This document shows positions 24,068 to 31,244 of a stretch of DNA of 43,541 bases, piece by piece. The DNA comes from Geobacter sp. UBA6802 (lineage in GTDB: Bacteria; Desulfobacterota; Desulfuromonadia; Geobacterales; Pseudopelobacteraceae), in contig DKFG01000288.1 in NCBI GenBank assembly GCA_002452325.1, positions 154-43,694 of the forward strand, in the 5' to 3' direction. The notes under the pieces are model-generated. The model worked only from the letters and a program-made list of their open reading frames with translations. It was not told the origin of the DNA and did not search any database. Position numbers and translations under genes: made by a program. Position 1 is the first letter of the stretch, and each line of letters opens with the position of its first letter.

Positions 24068-25592
24068 CGGTTGCTCCCTTTTCAGAATATCCGGTGGCCA
24101 GCAGCATGATCCGCTCCTGGCTTGCCTCGGCCCGGCTCAGCTCGCCGGTAATCCGCCCCTCATGCATTACCGCAATCCGGTCACACAACCCCAGAAGCTC
24201 CGGCAGCTCGGAGGAGATCACCAGAACAGCAATACCATCGTCCACCATCCGGTTGATCAGGGCATAGATCTCGGCCCGGGCGCCGATGTCGATCCCGCGG
24301 GTCGGCTCATCCAGAATCAGCACGGTGGGATGGGTCATCAACCACTTGGCCAGCACCACCTTCTGCTGGTTGCCGCCGCTCAAGGTGCCCACCGGCTGTT
24401 CCACTGTGGCACAGCGGATAGCCAACTGTTGCCGGTAGCTTTCTGCCTCATCCAACTCCTGCTGTTCATTGATCACCCCACGGCGTGCCACCTGCGTCAG
24501 GTTGGGCAGGGTGATGTTGCTGCGCACCGACTGCCCCAGCACCAGTCCGTACCGTTTGCGGTCTTCAGAGGCCAGGCTGATACCGGCGGCGATCACCTGC
24601 TGCGGGGTATTGGCCGCAAGCGGCGCCCCTTGCAGCAGCAGACTGCCGGAGGTTACCCTGCCCCAGGCCCCGAACAGGCTCATCAGCAGCTCGGTGCGGC
24701 CTGAGCCCACCAGACCAGCAAGCCCCAGAATTTCGTTCTTCTGTACGGTCAGCGAGACATCCTGCAGCCGCAGGCTCCCGCCCGAGGATTCGGCGCACCA
24801 GGAACGGATCTCCAGCACCGGCTCACCAACAGTCCGCTCCTGACGGGGATAGATGCTGGCAAGTTCCCGCCCCACCATCAGCCCCACCAGAGCCTGTTCG
24901 GTCAGCTCGCTGCCGGTCTTTGTGGCGATGCTGCGTCCGTCGCGGATCACGGTGATCCGGTCACAGAGGGAAAGCACCTCCTGCAGGCGATGGGATATGT
25001 AGATACAGGTCACGCCCCGTTGCCGCAGGTCACGCAGGATATCCAGCAGGATATCAGCCTCATCGTCCGACAGGGCTGCAGTGGGCTCATCCAGGATCAG
25101 GATTAAAGCCTGCTTCTGTAGAGCCTTGGCAATGGCCACCTGCTGCTGCTGCCCCACCCCCAGCTCCCGCACCAGTGTGTGGGGCGGCAGATCCAGCCCC
25201 ACCTGCTGTAGTACCCGCTCACTCTCCTGCAGCGCCCGCTCTTGGTCGATCACCCCGAAGCTAGACGGTTCCTGCCCCAGCAGGATGTTCTCGGCAATGG
25301 AGAGCTGGGGCACCAGAGCCAGCTCCTGATGGATGATGGCAATTCCGGCTGTCTCGCTCTCCCTGATGCCGCGAAAACGGCAGGCAGCCCCGTTTACCAG
25401 AATCTCTCCCTGGTAGCTGCCGTGGGGATACACACCACTCAGCACCTTCATCAGGGTTGACTTACCGGCCCCGTTCTCCCCCACCAGACCATGGATCTCT
25501 CCTTGGATCACGTCAAGGGAGACACCGTCAAGCGCCCGTCCACCGGGGAACTCCTTGATAATAGAGCGCATCTCCAGCAGCATACGGTTCAC
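24060..25592 (-). CDS. xylG: D-xylose-type ABC transporter ATP-binding protein
   Basis: A 510-aa double ATPase typical of monosaccharide importers. The first half has Walker A GLVGENGAGKSTLMKVLSG, signature LGVGQQQQVAIAKAL and Walker B LILILDEPTAALS. The second half has GLAGLVGSGRTELL (degenerate Walker A), LSGGNQQKVVLAKWL and VLILDEPTRGIDIGA. It powers sugar import at the cytoplasmic face of the membrane. The start GTG overlaps the xylF stop as GTGA. The first-half signature LGVGQQQQ departs slightly from LSVGQQQ/LSGGQ but fits this family. Confidence 0.94.
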   Translation of the reverse strand: MNRMLLEMRSIIKEFPGGRALDGVSLDVIQGEIHGLVGENGAGKSTLMKVLSGVYPHGSYQGEILVNGAACRFRGIRESETAGIAIIHQELALVPQLSIAENILLGQEPSSFGVIDQERALQESERVLQQVGLDLPPHTLVRELGVGQQQQVAIAKALQKQALILILDEPTAALSDDEADILLDILRDLRQRGVTCIYISHRLQEVLSLCDRITVIRDGRSIATKTGSELTEQALVGLMVGRELASIYPRQERTVGEPVLEIRSWCAESSGGSLRLQDVSLTVQKNEILGLAGLVGSGRTELLMSLFGAWGRVTSGSLLLQGAPLAANTPQQVIAAGISLASEDRKRYGLVLGQSVRSNITLPNLTQVARRGVINEQQELDEAESYRQQLAIRCATVEQPVGTLSGGNQQKVVLAKWLMTHPTVLILDEPTRGIDIGARAEIYALINRMVDDGIAVLVISSELPELLGLCDRIAVMHEGRITGELSRAEASQERIMLLATGYSEKGATDA

Positions 25593-26629
25593 GGGTTCCC
25601 CTTTCCAACGCCCCGGGGCCCCAGGTCTTCCGGCTTCAGGTAGCCGCTTGCCACCAGCGCCTGCTCAAGGTTGTGGCGATCCACCACCACCGGCGTCAAA
25701 AGCCGGGACGGCACCTGACCGCTGCCTCCGAAGGTGGTGGTGGTTACCCCCGGGTCCTGGCCGTCTGCCAGTTTTTTCGCAGCAATCACCGTCTCTTCTG
25801 CCAACCGCCGGGCATCCTTGAAGATGGTCATGCTCTGCTTCCCTTCCCTGATACGACGGGCTGCCGACACCTCGGCATCCTGACCGGTCACCGGCACCTT
25901 ACCGTCCATCTTCTGTGCTGCCAGGGCAGCAATGGCGCCACCGGCAGTGCCGTCGTTGGGGGCCAGAATCCCATCCACCTTGTTGCGGCTGGCGGTTAAC
26001 GCGTTTTCAACCAGCTTCATCGCCTCGGACGGCAGCCAGTCCTTGACCGCCTGTTCCATCACAATGGTAATATCCCCCCGTTCCGCCAGGGGACGGATGA
26101 AGCGCATGGCGCCGGCCTTGAACTGGGCCGCATTGTTGTCGGTTGGGGCGCCGGAGAGCACGATATAGCTACCCTTTGGCACTGTACGAGTCAGGTACTC
26201 CCCCTGCAACTCACCCACCTTCTCATTGTCGTAGGAGATGTAGAGATCAACCGGGGCGTTGCGGATCAGCCGGTCGTAGGAGATGACCTTGATACCGGCC
26301 CGATGGGCCTTTTCCACAATCACCGAGGCTGCCCCTGCATCATGGGGGGCCACCACCAGCACGTTCACCCGCTGGGCAATCAGGTTCTCGCACTGACCCA
26401 GTTGACGGGCGGCGTCGTTATCGGAGATCTGCAGCTTCAGTTCGTACCCGTGCCTGGCCGCTGCCTCCCGCAGGTAGCGTACACCGCGCACCCACCCCTC
26501 TTCCCGCTGGGTCGGAATAGAAACGCCGATTACAAATCGCTCTGGTTGCGGCTGATTGCAGCCGCACAAAAGCGCCGTCAGGCAACAGAGGATAGCAAGG
26601 ATATGCGGGGAGGAGAATCTGATCGTCAT
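25589..26629 (-). CDS. xylF: D-xylose-binding lipoprotein of the ABC importer
   Basis: A 346-aa substrate-binding protein with a lipoprotein signal peptide (LTALLCGC, lipidated Cys24). The mature part follows E. coli XylF closely in motif order: VISYDRLIRNAPVDLYISYD, NEKVGELQGEYL, SGAPTDNNAAQFKAGAM, WLPSEAMKLVENALTASRNK, ILAPNDGTAGGAIAALAAQK, PVTGQDAEVSAARRI and PSRLLTPVVVDRHNL. This makes D-xylose the likely ligand. Being a lipoprotein rather than a free periplasmic protein is a difference from E. coli. The ATG has only a weak ribosome binding site but may be coupled to a 27-codon leader frame. First gene of xylFGH. Confidence 0.92.
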   Translation of the reverse strand: MTIRFSSPHILAILCCLTALLCGCNQPQPERFVIGVSIPTQREEGWVRGVRYLREAAARHGYELKLQISDNDAARQLGQCENLIAQRVNVLVVAPHDAGAASVIVEKAHRAGIKVISYDRLIRNAPVDLYISYDNEKVGELQGEYLTRTVPKGSYIVLSGAPTDNNAAQFKAGAMRFIRPLAERGDITIVMEQAVKDWLPSEAMKLVENALTASRNKVDGILAPNDGTAGGAIAALAAQKMDGKVPVTGQDAEVSAARRIREGKQSMTIFKDARRLAEETVIAAKKLADGQDPGVTTTTFGGSGQVPSRLLTPVVVDRHNLEQALVASGYLKPEDLGPRGVGKGNP

Positions 26630-26709
26630 AGGCTTGTCACCGTTGTATCTCTTGGTATCGTCAATAGCGAAGGTTGTGCAGATGACGCTACCGGCATCAG
26701 AAACAGCAT
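26626..26709 (-). CDS. Possible 27-codon leader peptide before xylF
   Basis: An ATG at 26709 with GAGAGG upstream opens a 27-codon frame (MLFLMPVASSAQPSLLTIPR..) whose TGA overlaps the xylF ATG as ATGA. No homolog is known to me. It fills the 106-base gap after the decarboxylase gene and could drive coupled translation of xylF, whose own ribosome binding site is weak. Confidence 0.25.
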   Translation of the reverse strand: MLFLMPVASSAQPSLLTIPRDTTVTSL

Positions 26710-26735
26710 ACCTGTTGTTCCTCTCTCAGCGCCTG

Positions 26736-27968
26736 CTATTTCTTCGTCGTTTCAGCCATATCCTTCTTAATGTCCTCGATAAACCGGTCAATGGTGTCAA
26801 CGCCTTCGTGCTGCATCACGATGTCATGGGCCAGATTGCCGCCAAGACGCAGATCAAAATCCGGGGCAAGATCCCACTTGCTCATCACCCACTGACTGGG
26901 GCGTTTAAAGTAAACCGTGTTGGAAAAGTCGTTTCTCCAGGCCGGATACTTCAGCTCGTCAAAGCGTTGTTTGAGATAGGCTGCATTCTTCAGGATCATG
27001 GCAGACTGCTGTCTGTAGCCGTCAAGCCCGGTCTTTTGAATCTTCCACCAGAACTTGAGCGGCCCCAGGGCGGAGCGTGAGCAGGTGATGGTGGGGACGG
27101 CATCGTTGAGATACGAGACCTGAAACGGGTTCTGACGCTTGAGTACGTCGTTGGTGGTGATGAAGAAGCCCAGCGGCTCGTCAAACCCGAAGAATTTATG
27201 GCCGCTGACCGCCACTGAGTCGAAGTGATGTTTTGTCCTGTCCACCAGATCTTTATGGTCGCTGAACGGCAGATACCCGCCAAACAGGGCTGCATCAAGA
27301 TGACGGTACACGGCAATCGGCTTTTTCTTCTGTAGTACCTTGTTAATGGCAACCTGATCGTCAATACCGCCCTTGAAGGTGGTGCCCATGGCAATCACCA
27401 CCAGGGCCGGACGTTTGGGATCAAGGGCCTTCTCAAACTCCTTGATATCCATCTGCCCCTGTATGTCGGCCTTGATCAGCCGCATGTCCAGATTCTGCAG
27501 GTCTCCCAGCTTTTTGATGGAGTAGTGGGCCTCTTCGGAAACGTACAGGATCGGCTTTTTCTTGCTCTTTGAAAGCAGGTACTTGACACCGAAGTAGACC
27601 CCGTGGTTGTTGCCATCGGTGCCGCTCATGGTGACGATCCCCCAGTAGTCATCCTTTTTGAACCCGAAGTTGGGGGCAAAGAAGTCGATCACCTCATTCT
27701 CGAACTGGTGGGTGTTGAGGTGGATGATGGCCGGTTTGCGGGGGTTGCCCACATTATTCATGGCCACGTTGGCAAGGCCGGTGTCGGCAAACCAGCGGTA
27801 AAACTCCTGCAGGTCAACATTCTGGTTGATCGGGTAGCCGATGGCCTGGTTCTTGGATTCAACCATCTTCTTGGCAAAGGCGTTCAGGCGGTTCATATCA
27901 ACCTCACCGGCAGTTGCGGCCAGAGCTGTTGCAAGAACCATACATCCGGACAGAATGTACTTTTTCAT
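26736..27968 (-). CDS. Exported PLP-dependent decarboxylase, histidine decarboxylase family
   Basis: A 410-aa group II PLP decarboxylase most like bacterial histidine decarboxylases. Active-site features are intact: MSGTDGNNHGVYFG (phosphate loop), His148 stacking on PLP in SEEAHYSIKK, Asp225 in HLDAALFGGY and the Schiff-base Lys258 in SVAVSGHKFFG. Family members convert L-histidine to histamine plus CO2. Unusually, the protein begins with a typical Sec signal peptide (MKKYILSGCMVLATALAATA, then GE), implying a periplasmic PLP enzyme. The ATG has AAGGAG upstream and overlaps the stop of a 59-aa gene as ATGA. The exact substrate (histidine or another amino acid) is not proven by sequence alone. 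Confidence 0.86.
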   Translation of the reverse strand: MKKYILSGCMVLATALAATAGEVDMNRLNAFAKKMVESKNQAIGYPINQNVDLQEFYRWFADTGLANVAMNNVGNPRKPAIIHLNTHQFENEVIDFFAPNFGFKKDDYWGIVTMSGTDGNNHGVYFGVKYLLSKSKKKPILYVSEEAHYSIKKLGDLQNLDMRLIKADIQGQMDIKEFEKALDPKRPALVVIAMGTTFKGGIDDQVAINKVLQKKKPIAVYRHLDAALFGGYLPFSDHKDLVDRTKHHFDSVAVSGHKFFGFDEPLGFFITTNDVLKRQNPFQVSYLNDAVPTITCSRSALGPLKFWWKIQKTGLDGYRQQSAMILKNAAYLKQRFDELKYPAWRNDFSNTVYFKRPSQWVMSKWDLAPDFDLRLGGNLAHDIVMQHEGVDTIDRFIEDIKKDMAETTKK

Positions 27969-28144
27969 TTCTTTCTCCTTTTTATTTGAGGGGTGGCCTG
28001 AAACCGCCCCGCGATTGCGCGTACCCCTTTGAGGCTCTCCATTACCGGGTCAGCGCTGGAAAGTCCGAAGTGGTAGTACACATCGGGGTATTTCCCCTGA
28101 AGAACGCCATCGAGAAACGCGTGGTTGATGTTTTTGTCGTTCAT
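27965..28144 (-). CDS. Small 59-aa protein coupled to the decarboxylase gene
   Basis: An open frame from ATG 28144 (GGAG five bases upstream) to a TGA that overlaps the decarboxylase ATG as ATGA. The product begins MNDKNINHAFLDGVLQGKYP and has a central YYHFGLSSADPVMESLKGVR and a basic tail IKRRKK. There is no signal peptide and no family that I recognise. Its last ~15 codons include an 18-base repeat that also occurs at 33251-33268. Position, ribosome binding site and overlap make it a credible gene, possibly regulating or coupling translation of the decarboxylase. Confidence 0.55.
   Translation of the reverse strand: MNDKNINHAFLDGVLQGKYPDVYYHFGLSSADPVMESLKGVRAIAGRFQATPQIKRRKK
27990..28011. 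repeat. Copy 1 of an 18-base repeat upstream of a signal-peptide gene
   Basis: TGGCCTGAAACCGCCCCG at 27994-28011 is identical to 33251-33268. With flanking bases (GGGG on the left) it can fold as GGGG.GG/CC.CCCC. On the minus strand it lies 22 bases before the decarboxylase ATG; copy 2 lies 36-40 bases before the small lipoprotein ATG. Confidence 0.55.
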
Positions 28145-28171
28145 GAAGTCTCCAATAATGTTGCTCCAGGC

Positions 28172-29344
28172 TTAGCGTATTGCCCCTGACGGGCAGACAT
28201 GCCTGCAGAGTGAACAGCCGCTGCAGCGCTCCCTGTTAATAACCGCCAAAGATTCGCAGAGGCTTATGGCCTGATAGCCGCCGTCACGGCAGGCTATCAC
28301 ACAGACACCGCAGCCAGTGCATCGCTCAGAAGAAACAGCCGGGTGGCATTCTGCATCTGTGGGCAGTTTCCCGAACCCTGTTGCCGCATTCCTGCGGAGG
28401 CCGATGAAATCATCCGTGCATCTGAAGCCATGCCACCCCATGAACTCTTCCAGTTCGGCCATCATCTTTTCGACAATGCCGTACCCCTTCAGCATCACCT
28501 CGGTGCAGACCTGCACCACCGGGGCGCCAAGCAGCATGAACTCAATTGCGTCAAAGCCGTTTGCAATGCCACCGCTGGCCATGACCGGCAGGCCGGGCGA
28601 CTGGCACAGTTCACTGACCGCACGCAGGGCAAGGGGCTTTATGCCTGGCCCGGAATAGCCGCCGTAGCTGGTAAAGCCGCCGATATCCGGTCTGGGGCGC
28701 AATGTCTTGAGATCAAAACCGAAGAAGGATGGGACGGTGTTTATGGCGCAGAATCCATCGGCGCCCGCTGCGGCAAGCTCCTCACCGATATGCCTGATAT
28801 CCGCCACAGCGGCAGTCAGCTTGGGGATTACCGGAATCCGTATGTCGGGGCACTCCTTTACCCAGCGGGTTATCTGGGCCGCATATTCGGGATTCTGGCC
28901 GATGGCAGCCCCCTTGCCCCGTTCCGGGTAGCCGTGGGGGCAGGAAAAGTTCAGCTCAAGCATCTCTGCACCAGCCTCCTGACATCCCCGTGCCATACTA
29001 ATCCACTGGTCAGGAGATCTGGCATCCCCCATGATGCTGCCAATCAGAACCTTTGTGGGGAATTCCCGTTTGAGGTCTGCAATGGCGGCATACCATGCCT
29101 CCGGCGTAATCTCGCTTAATAGTTCAAGGTTTTCAAAGCCGGTTATCCTGTTGCCATGCCTTATCACGGCAAAGCGGTTCTGCAGATTGTTCACAGGCTC
29201 AGGGATCAGGGTCTTGATCACCGCCCCGCTCCAGCCGGCCTCAAATGCCCTGCGTATCATGTCAGGCCCGGCGGTGGGTGGGGCAGAGGCAAGCACAAAG
29301 GGGTTTTCAAAGGTGATACCGCAGTATGAAACAGCATGATGCAT
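28172..29344 (-). CDS. PreA-like dihydropyrimidine dehydrogenase-family flavo/iron-sulfur protein
   Basis: A 390-aa cytosolic protein with an FMN-binding TIM barrel of the dihydroorotate/dihydropyrimidine dehydrogenase family and a C-terminal pair of [4Fe-4S] motifs (Cys342/345/348/352 and Cys374/377/380/384). Barrel motifs include ASAPPTAGPDMIRRAF, LELNFSCPHGYPERGKG and VMASGGIANGFDAIEFMLLG. In dihydropyrimidine dehydrogenase the catalytic loop reads ACGQ.PE; here it reads AIGQNPE, so the catalytic cysteine is Ile148. No PreT partner is adjacent. It may be an electron-transfer or different reductase enzyme rather than a pyrimidine reductase. The ATG at 29344 has AGGAGG five bases upstream; the coupled small gene and decarboxylase follow after 27 bases. 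Confidence 0.85.
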   Translation of the reverse strand: MHHAVSYCGITFENPFVLASAPPTAGPDMIRRAFEAGWSGAVIKTLIPEPVNNLQNRFAVIRHGNRITGFENLELLSEITPEAWYAAIADLKREFPTKVLIGSIMGDARSPDQWISMARGCQEAGAEMLELNFSCPHGYPERGKGAAIGQNPEYAAQITRWVKECPDIRIPVIPKLTAAVADIRHIGEELAAAGADGFCAINTVPSFFGFDLKTLRPRPDIGGFTSYGGYSGPGIKPLALRAVSELCQSPGLPVMASGGIANGFDAIEFMLLGAPVVQVCTEVMLKGYGIVEKMMAELEEFMGWHGFRCTDDFIGLRRNAATGFGKLPTDAECHPAVSSERCTGCGVCVIACRDGGYQAISLCESLAVINRERCSGCSLCRHVCPSGAIR

Positions 29345-29457
29345 ATCAGCCTCCTGAAAGGATCAGAGTTTAAAGAAACAGCACAATAGTCCGGCAACAG
29401 GGGTCAACAGTTCTGCCTTCGATTTCGTTCAACAACTTCCTGAAACCGGATGGGCGG

Positions 29458-29500
29458 TTAAGCCGTTCGTACTTCGACAAGCTCAGCAAGAACGGCTTAA
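29458..29500. repeat. Palindromic repeat related to the 22.1-kb element
   Basis: Arms TTAAGCCGTTC (29458-29468) and GAACGGCTTAA (29490-29500) are perfectly inverted. The loop contains CTTCGACAAGCTCAGCAA, the same core as the two copies at 22146-22219. It is a dispersed REP-like hairpin in the ~290-base gap between the amidinotransferase remnant and the PreA-like gene. A further short dyad ATTGCA...TGCAAT lies at about 29510-29529. Confidence 0.65.
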
Positions 29501-29634
29501 CGGATCGGTATTGCATTAAGCCTTGCAATAATGCTGGCCGAACAGCTCGGGTCCGCCCCCCGGCAAGGCAGGTCTCCATACTGTTCTGCCACATTGTCTG
29601 AATCGTACAAGATCTCTCTGTCCTCTCCCGTTGC

Positions 29635-29833
29635 CTAAAAAACCTCTCCCAGCATACAGCGGGCGCTGCCGCCGCCAATGGCCTCAATGGTCGGGATCTG
29701 CATTGGCAGCAGTGTGCCGAAGCGTTGCAGTTCTTTTCTCTGCTGAGGAGTGAAATGGTCGTATGCGGTCTGGGACATGACAATCAGCGACGCCGGCAAG
29801 CGCAAGCTGCAGTAGTCTGAAGAAAACAGTCAT
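29635..29833 (-). pseudogene. C-terminal remnant of an amidinotransferase-family (CtlX-like) gene
   Basis: The minus-strand frame ending at the TAG at 29635 reads LIVMSQTAYDHFTPQQRKEL.. and ends IPTIEAIGGGSARCMLGEVF. This matches the C-terminal end, including the catalytic-cysteine motif GGGS(V/A)RCM, of arginine-deiminase-related hydrolases such as the citrulline-utilisation hydrolase family (about 300 aa). Only about 50 residues remain. Upstream is a strong AGGAGG and an ATG at 29833 that starts a signal-peptide-like MTVFFRLLQLALAG, but in another frame. The fragment lies directly behind the intact exported deiminase gene. Confidence 0.6.
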
Positions 29834-29857
29834 AGCATCCCACCTCCTGAGTGCTGG

Positions 29858-31228
29858 TTACTGCTTTGGTACAACCTCTCTCTTAATTGCCTGGGTCGTG
29901 CAGTGGGCTGCGCCATAGCCGCCGGTCAGGTTATGAAAATCCATCCAGACTGCATCCACCCCGGCATCGGCAAGCCGCTTTTTATACTCGGAGCTGACGC
30001 CGTCAATGGCCAGAATCCTGCGTCCGCTGGTTGCCAGAAAATTGATGCCGTACTTGAGCTGGTCAGCGTTGCTGACCGGAATCAGCCGCATCTTGAGATC
30101 CTGTTCAACAAAACCCTGAAACGGGATATTTGAAGCTATCTTGACATAGCTGTCGTTCTTCAGTTCGTACAAGTCAACCAGGGCACGTTTGGCCGGATCA
30201 GCCGGTTTAGCGATCCTGCCGGTTGCATCGCGCTGATCGATCCGCTCTTCCACAATCACGGCCAGATCTTTGTCAATGATGTTGAAGTAGGTGTCCAGAT
30301 GCATCTGATCCTGGTTCTTCCAGCTGTCCTTCACCACTGCCACCCGGGGGGTGCCAAAGACTCTGTTCTGCAACAACTGGCGGATCGCCTCAGGATTGGT
30401 GCGCAGCCCCTGGCCGATCAGAGCGGTGTCTCCGGCCGGAATGAAGTCACCACCCTCAAGCCGTGCTGTGCCGGTCACAGCATAGACCGGCGTGATCCCC
30501 AGCTTGCCATAGGCAAACCGGACGATCTTTGTCTCAAGCTCACGCTGCGGGGCATTGAAATGACCGATCACCAGACCTTTTGCCGTGGTGATCACCTGAT
30601 CCCGCATGAAATAGAGGTTCATGAGCGGATGTTCCGAGTAGTCGGCCTTCAGGCCAGTGTTGTGTCCGGCGGTTGACTGCAGGGTTACGGCAGGCCGTTG
30701 CAGGATAATTGCCACCAGCTCACGGGGATGCAGGGCTGCAATCACCTGCTTTTTGTAGGCAGCCTGACCTGCGGCCAGTTTTTTCGGCAGTTTTGCCGTG
30801 TTATAGCGCAGCGCCTCAAGGGCCAGTGCCTGCAGCTGCTCCAGATGTTTTCCCGGCAGCGGCCTGTCGGAGGCATCCAGGGTGCCGGCCTGCAGGATAT
30901 CGGTCAGACGCAGCACCTGTACCCCCCGCTCCTTCATCAGGCAGATAAAGGCCTGATGCTCCCTGCGGGCCCCTTCAAGTGAAAAGGGGCGTTCATACAG
31001 GGCTGCTGCCGGATGGGCCAGCCCGAAAAAGATCTCGTCCCCCGGTGTGTGCACCACCACTGTCTTTGCCTGCTGCCATTCAGCAGCGCTGCCGATTTGA
31101 CCGTAGCCCTTGTCCAGCATCTCCTGGCTGATGGATGCCTGACATTCCACTGATGCCGCTGAAACCGGACCGATTGACGCCTGCAGCGCCAGTAGCAGCG
31201 CCAGTACCACAATCTGCAGATAGTTCAT
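29858..31228 (-). CDS. Exported arginine deiminase-family protein
   Basis: A 456-aa protein of the guanidine-modifying (arginine deiminase) superfamily. Catalytic motifs are all present: NLYFMRD (207-210 region), RLEGGDF (Glu258, Asp261), HLDTYF (His310, Asp312) and the nucleophile Cys443 in GGYGAAHCTTQ. The N-terminal VVVHTPGDEI is also typical. Arginine deiminase converts arginine to citrulline plus ammonia. Unlike cytosolic ArcA it starts with a Sec signal peptide (MNYLQIVVLALLLALQASIG, cleavage after VSA), so it should act in the periplasm or outside. Its first 15 residues are identical to those of the upstream chitinase lipoprotein. ATG 31228 has AAGGA upstream; 16 bases separate it from the chitinase gene. 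Confidence 0.87.
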   Translation of the reverse strand: MNYLQIVVLALLLALQASIGPVSAASVECQASISQEMLDKGYGQIGSAAEWQQAKTVVVHTPGDEIFFGLAHPAAALYERPFSLEGARREHQAFICLMKERGVQVLRLTDILQAGTLDASDRPLPGKHLEQLQALALEALRYNTAKLPKKLAAGQAAYKKQVIAALHPRELVAIILQRPAVTLQSTAGHNTGLKADYSEHPLMNLYFMRDQVITTAKGLVIGHFNAPQRELETKIVRFAYGKLGITPVYAVTGTARLEGGDFIPAGDTALIGQGLRTNPEAIRQLLQNRVFGTPRVAVVKDSWKNQDQMHLDTYFNIIDKDLAVIVEERIDQRDATGRIAKPADPAKRALVDLYELKNDSYVKIASNIPFQGFVEQDLKMRLIPVSNADQLKYGINFLATSGRRILAIDGVSSEYKKRLADAGVDAVWMDFHNLTGGYGAAHCTTQAIKREVVPKQ

Positions 31229-31231
31229 GAT
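31182..31231. repeat. 50-bp exact direct repeat, copy 1 (deiminase signal sequence)
   Basis: These 50 bases are identical to 32788-32837. On the minus strand they span three bases before the ATG, the ATG and 15 codons (MNYLQIVVLALLLAL), that is, the core of the signal peptide. Homology continues weakly into the ribosome binding site (CCTTG on the plus strand). Confidence 0.9.
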
Positions 31232-31244
31232 CTTTTCCTTGCGT

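Noticed and set aside
22146..29500. CGACAAGCTCA repeats as a CRISPR array
   Set aside because: Only three dispersed, palindromic copies, not regularly spaced, and no cas genes.
29370..29783. 137-codon minus-strand frame
   Set aside because: It runs through the palindromic repeat and is out of frame with the amidinotransferase remnant; its composition is not protein-like.
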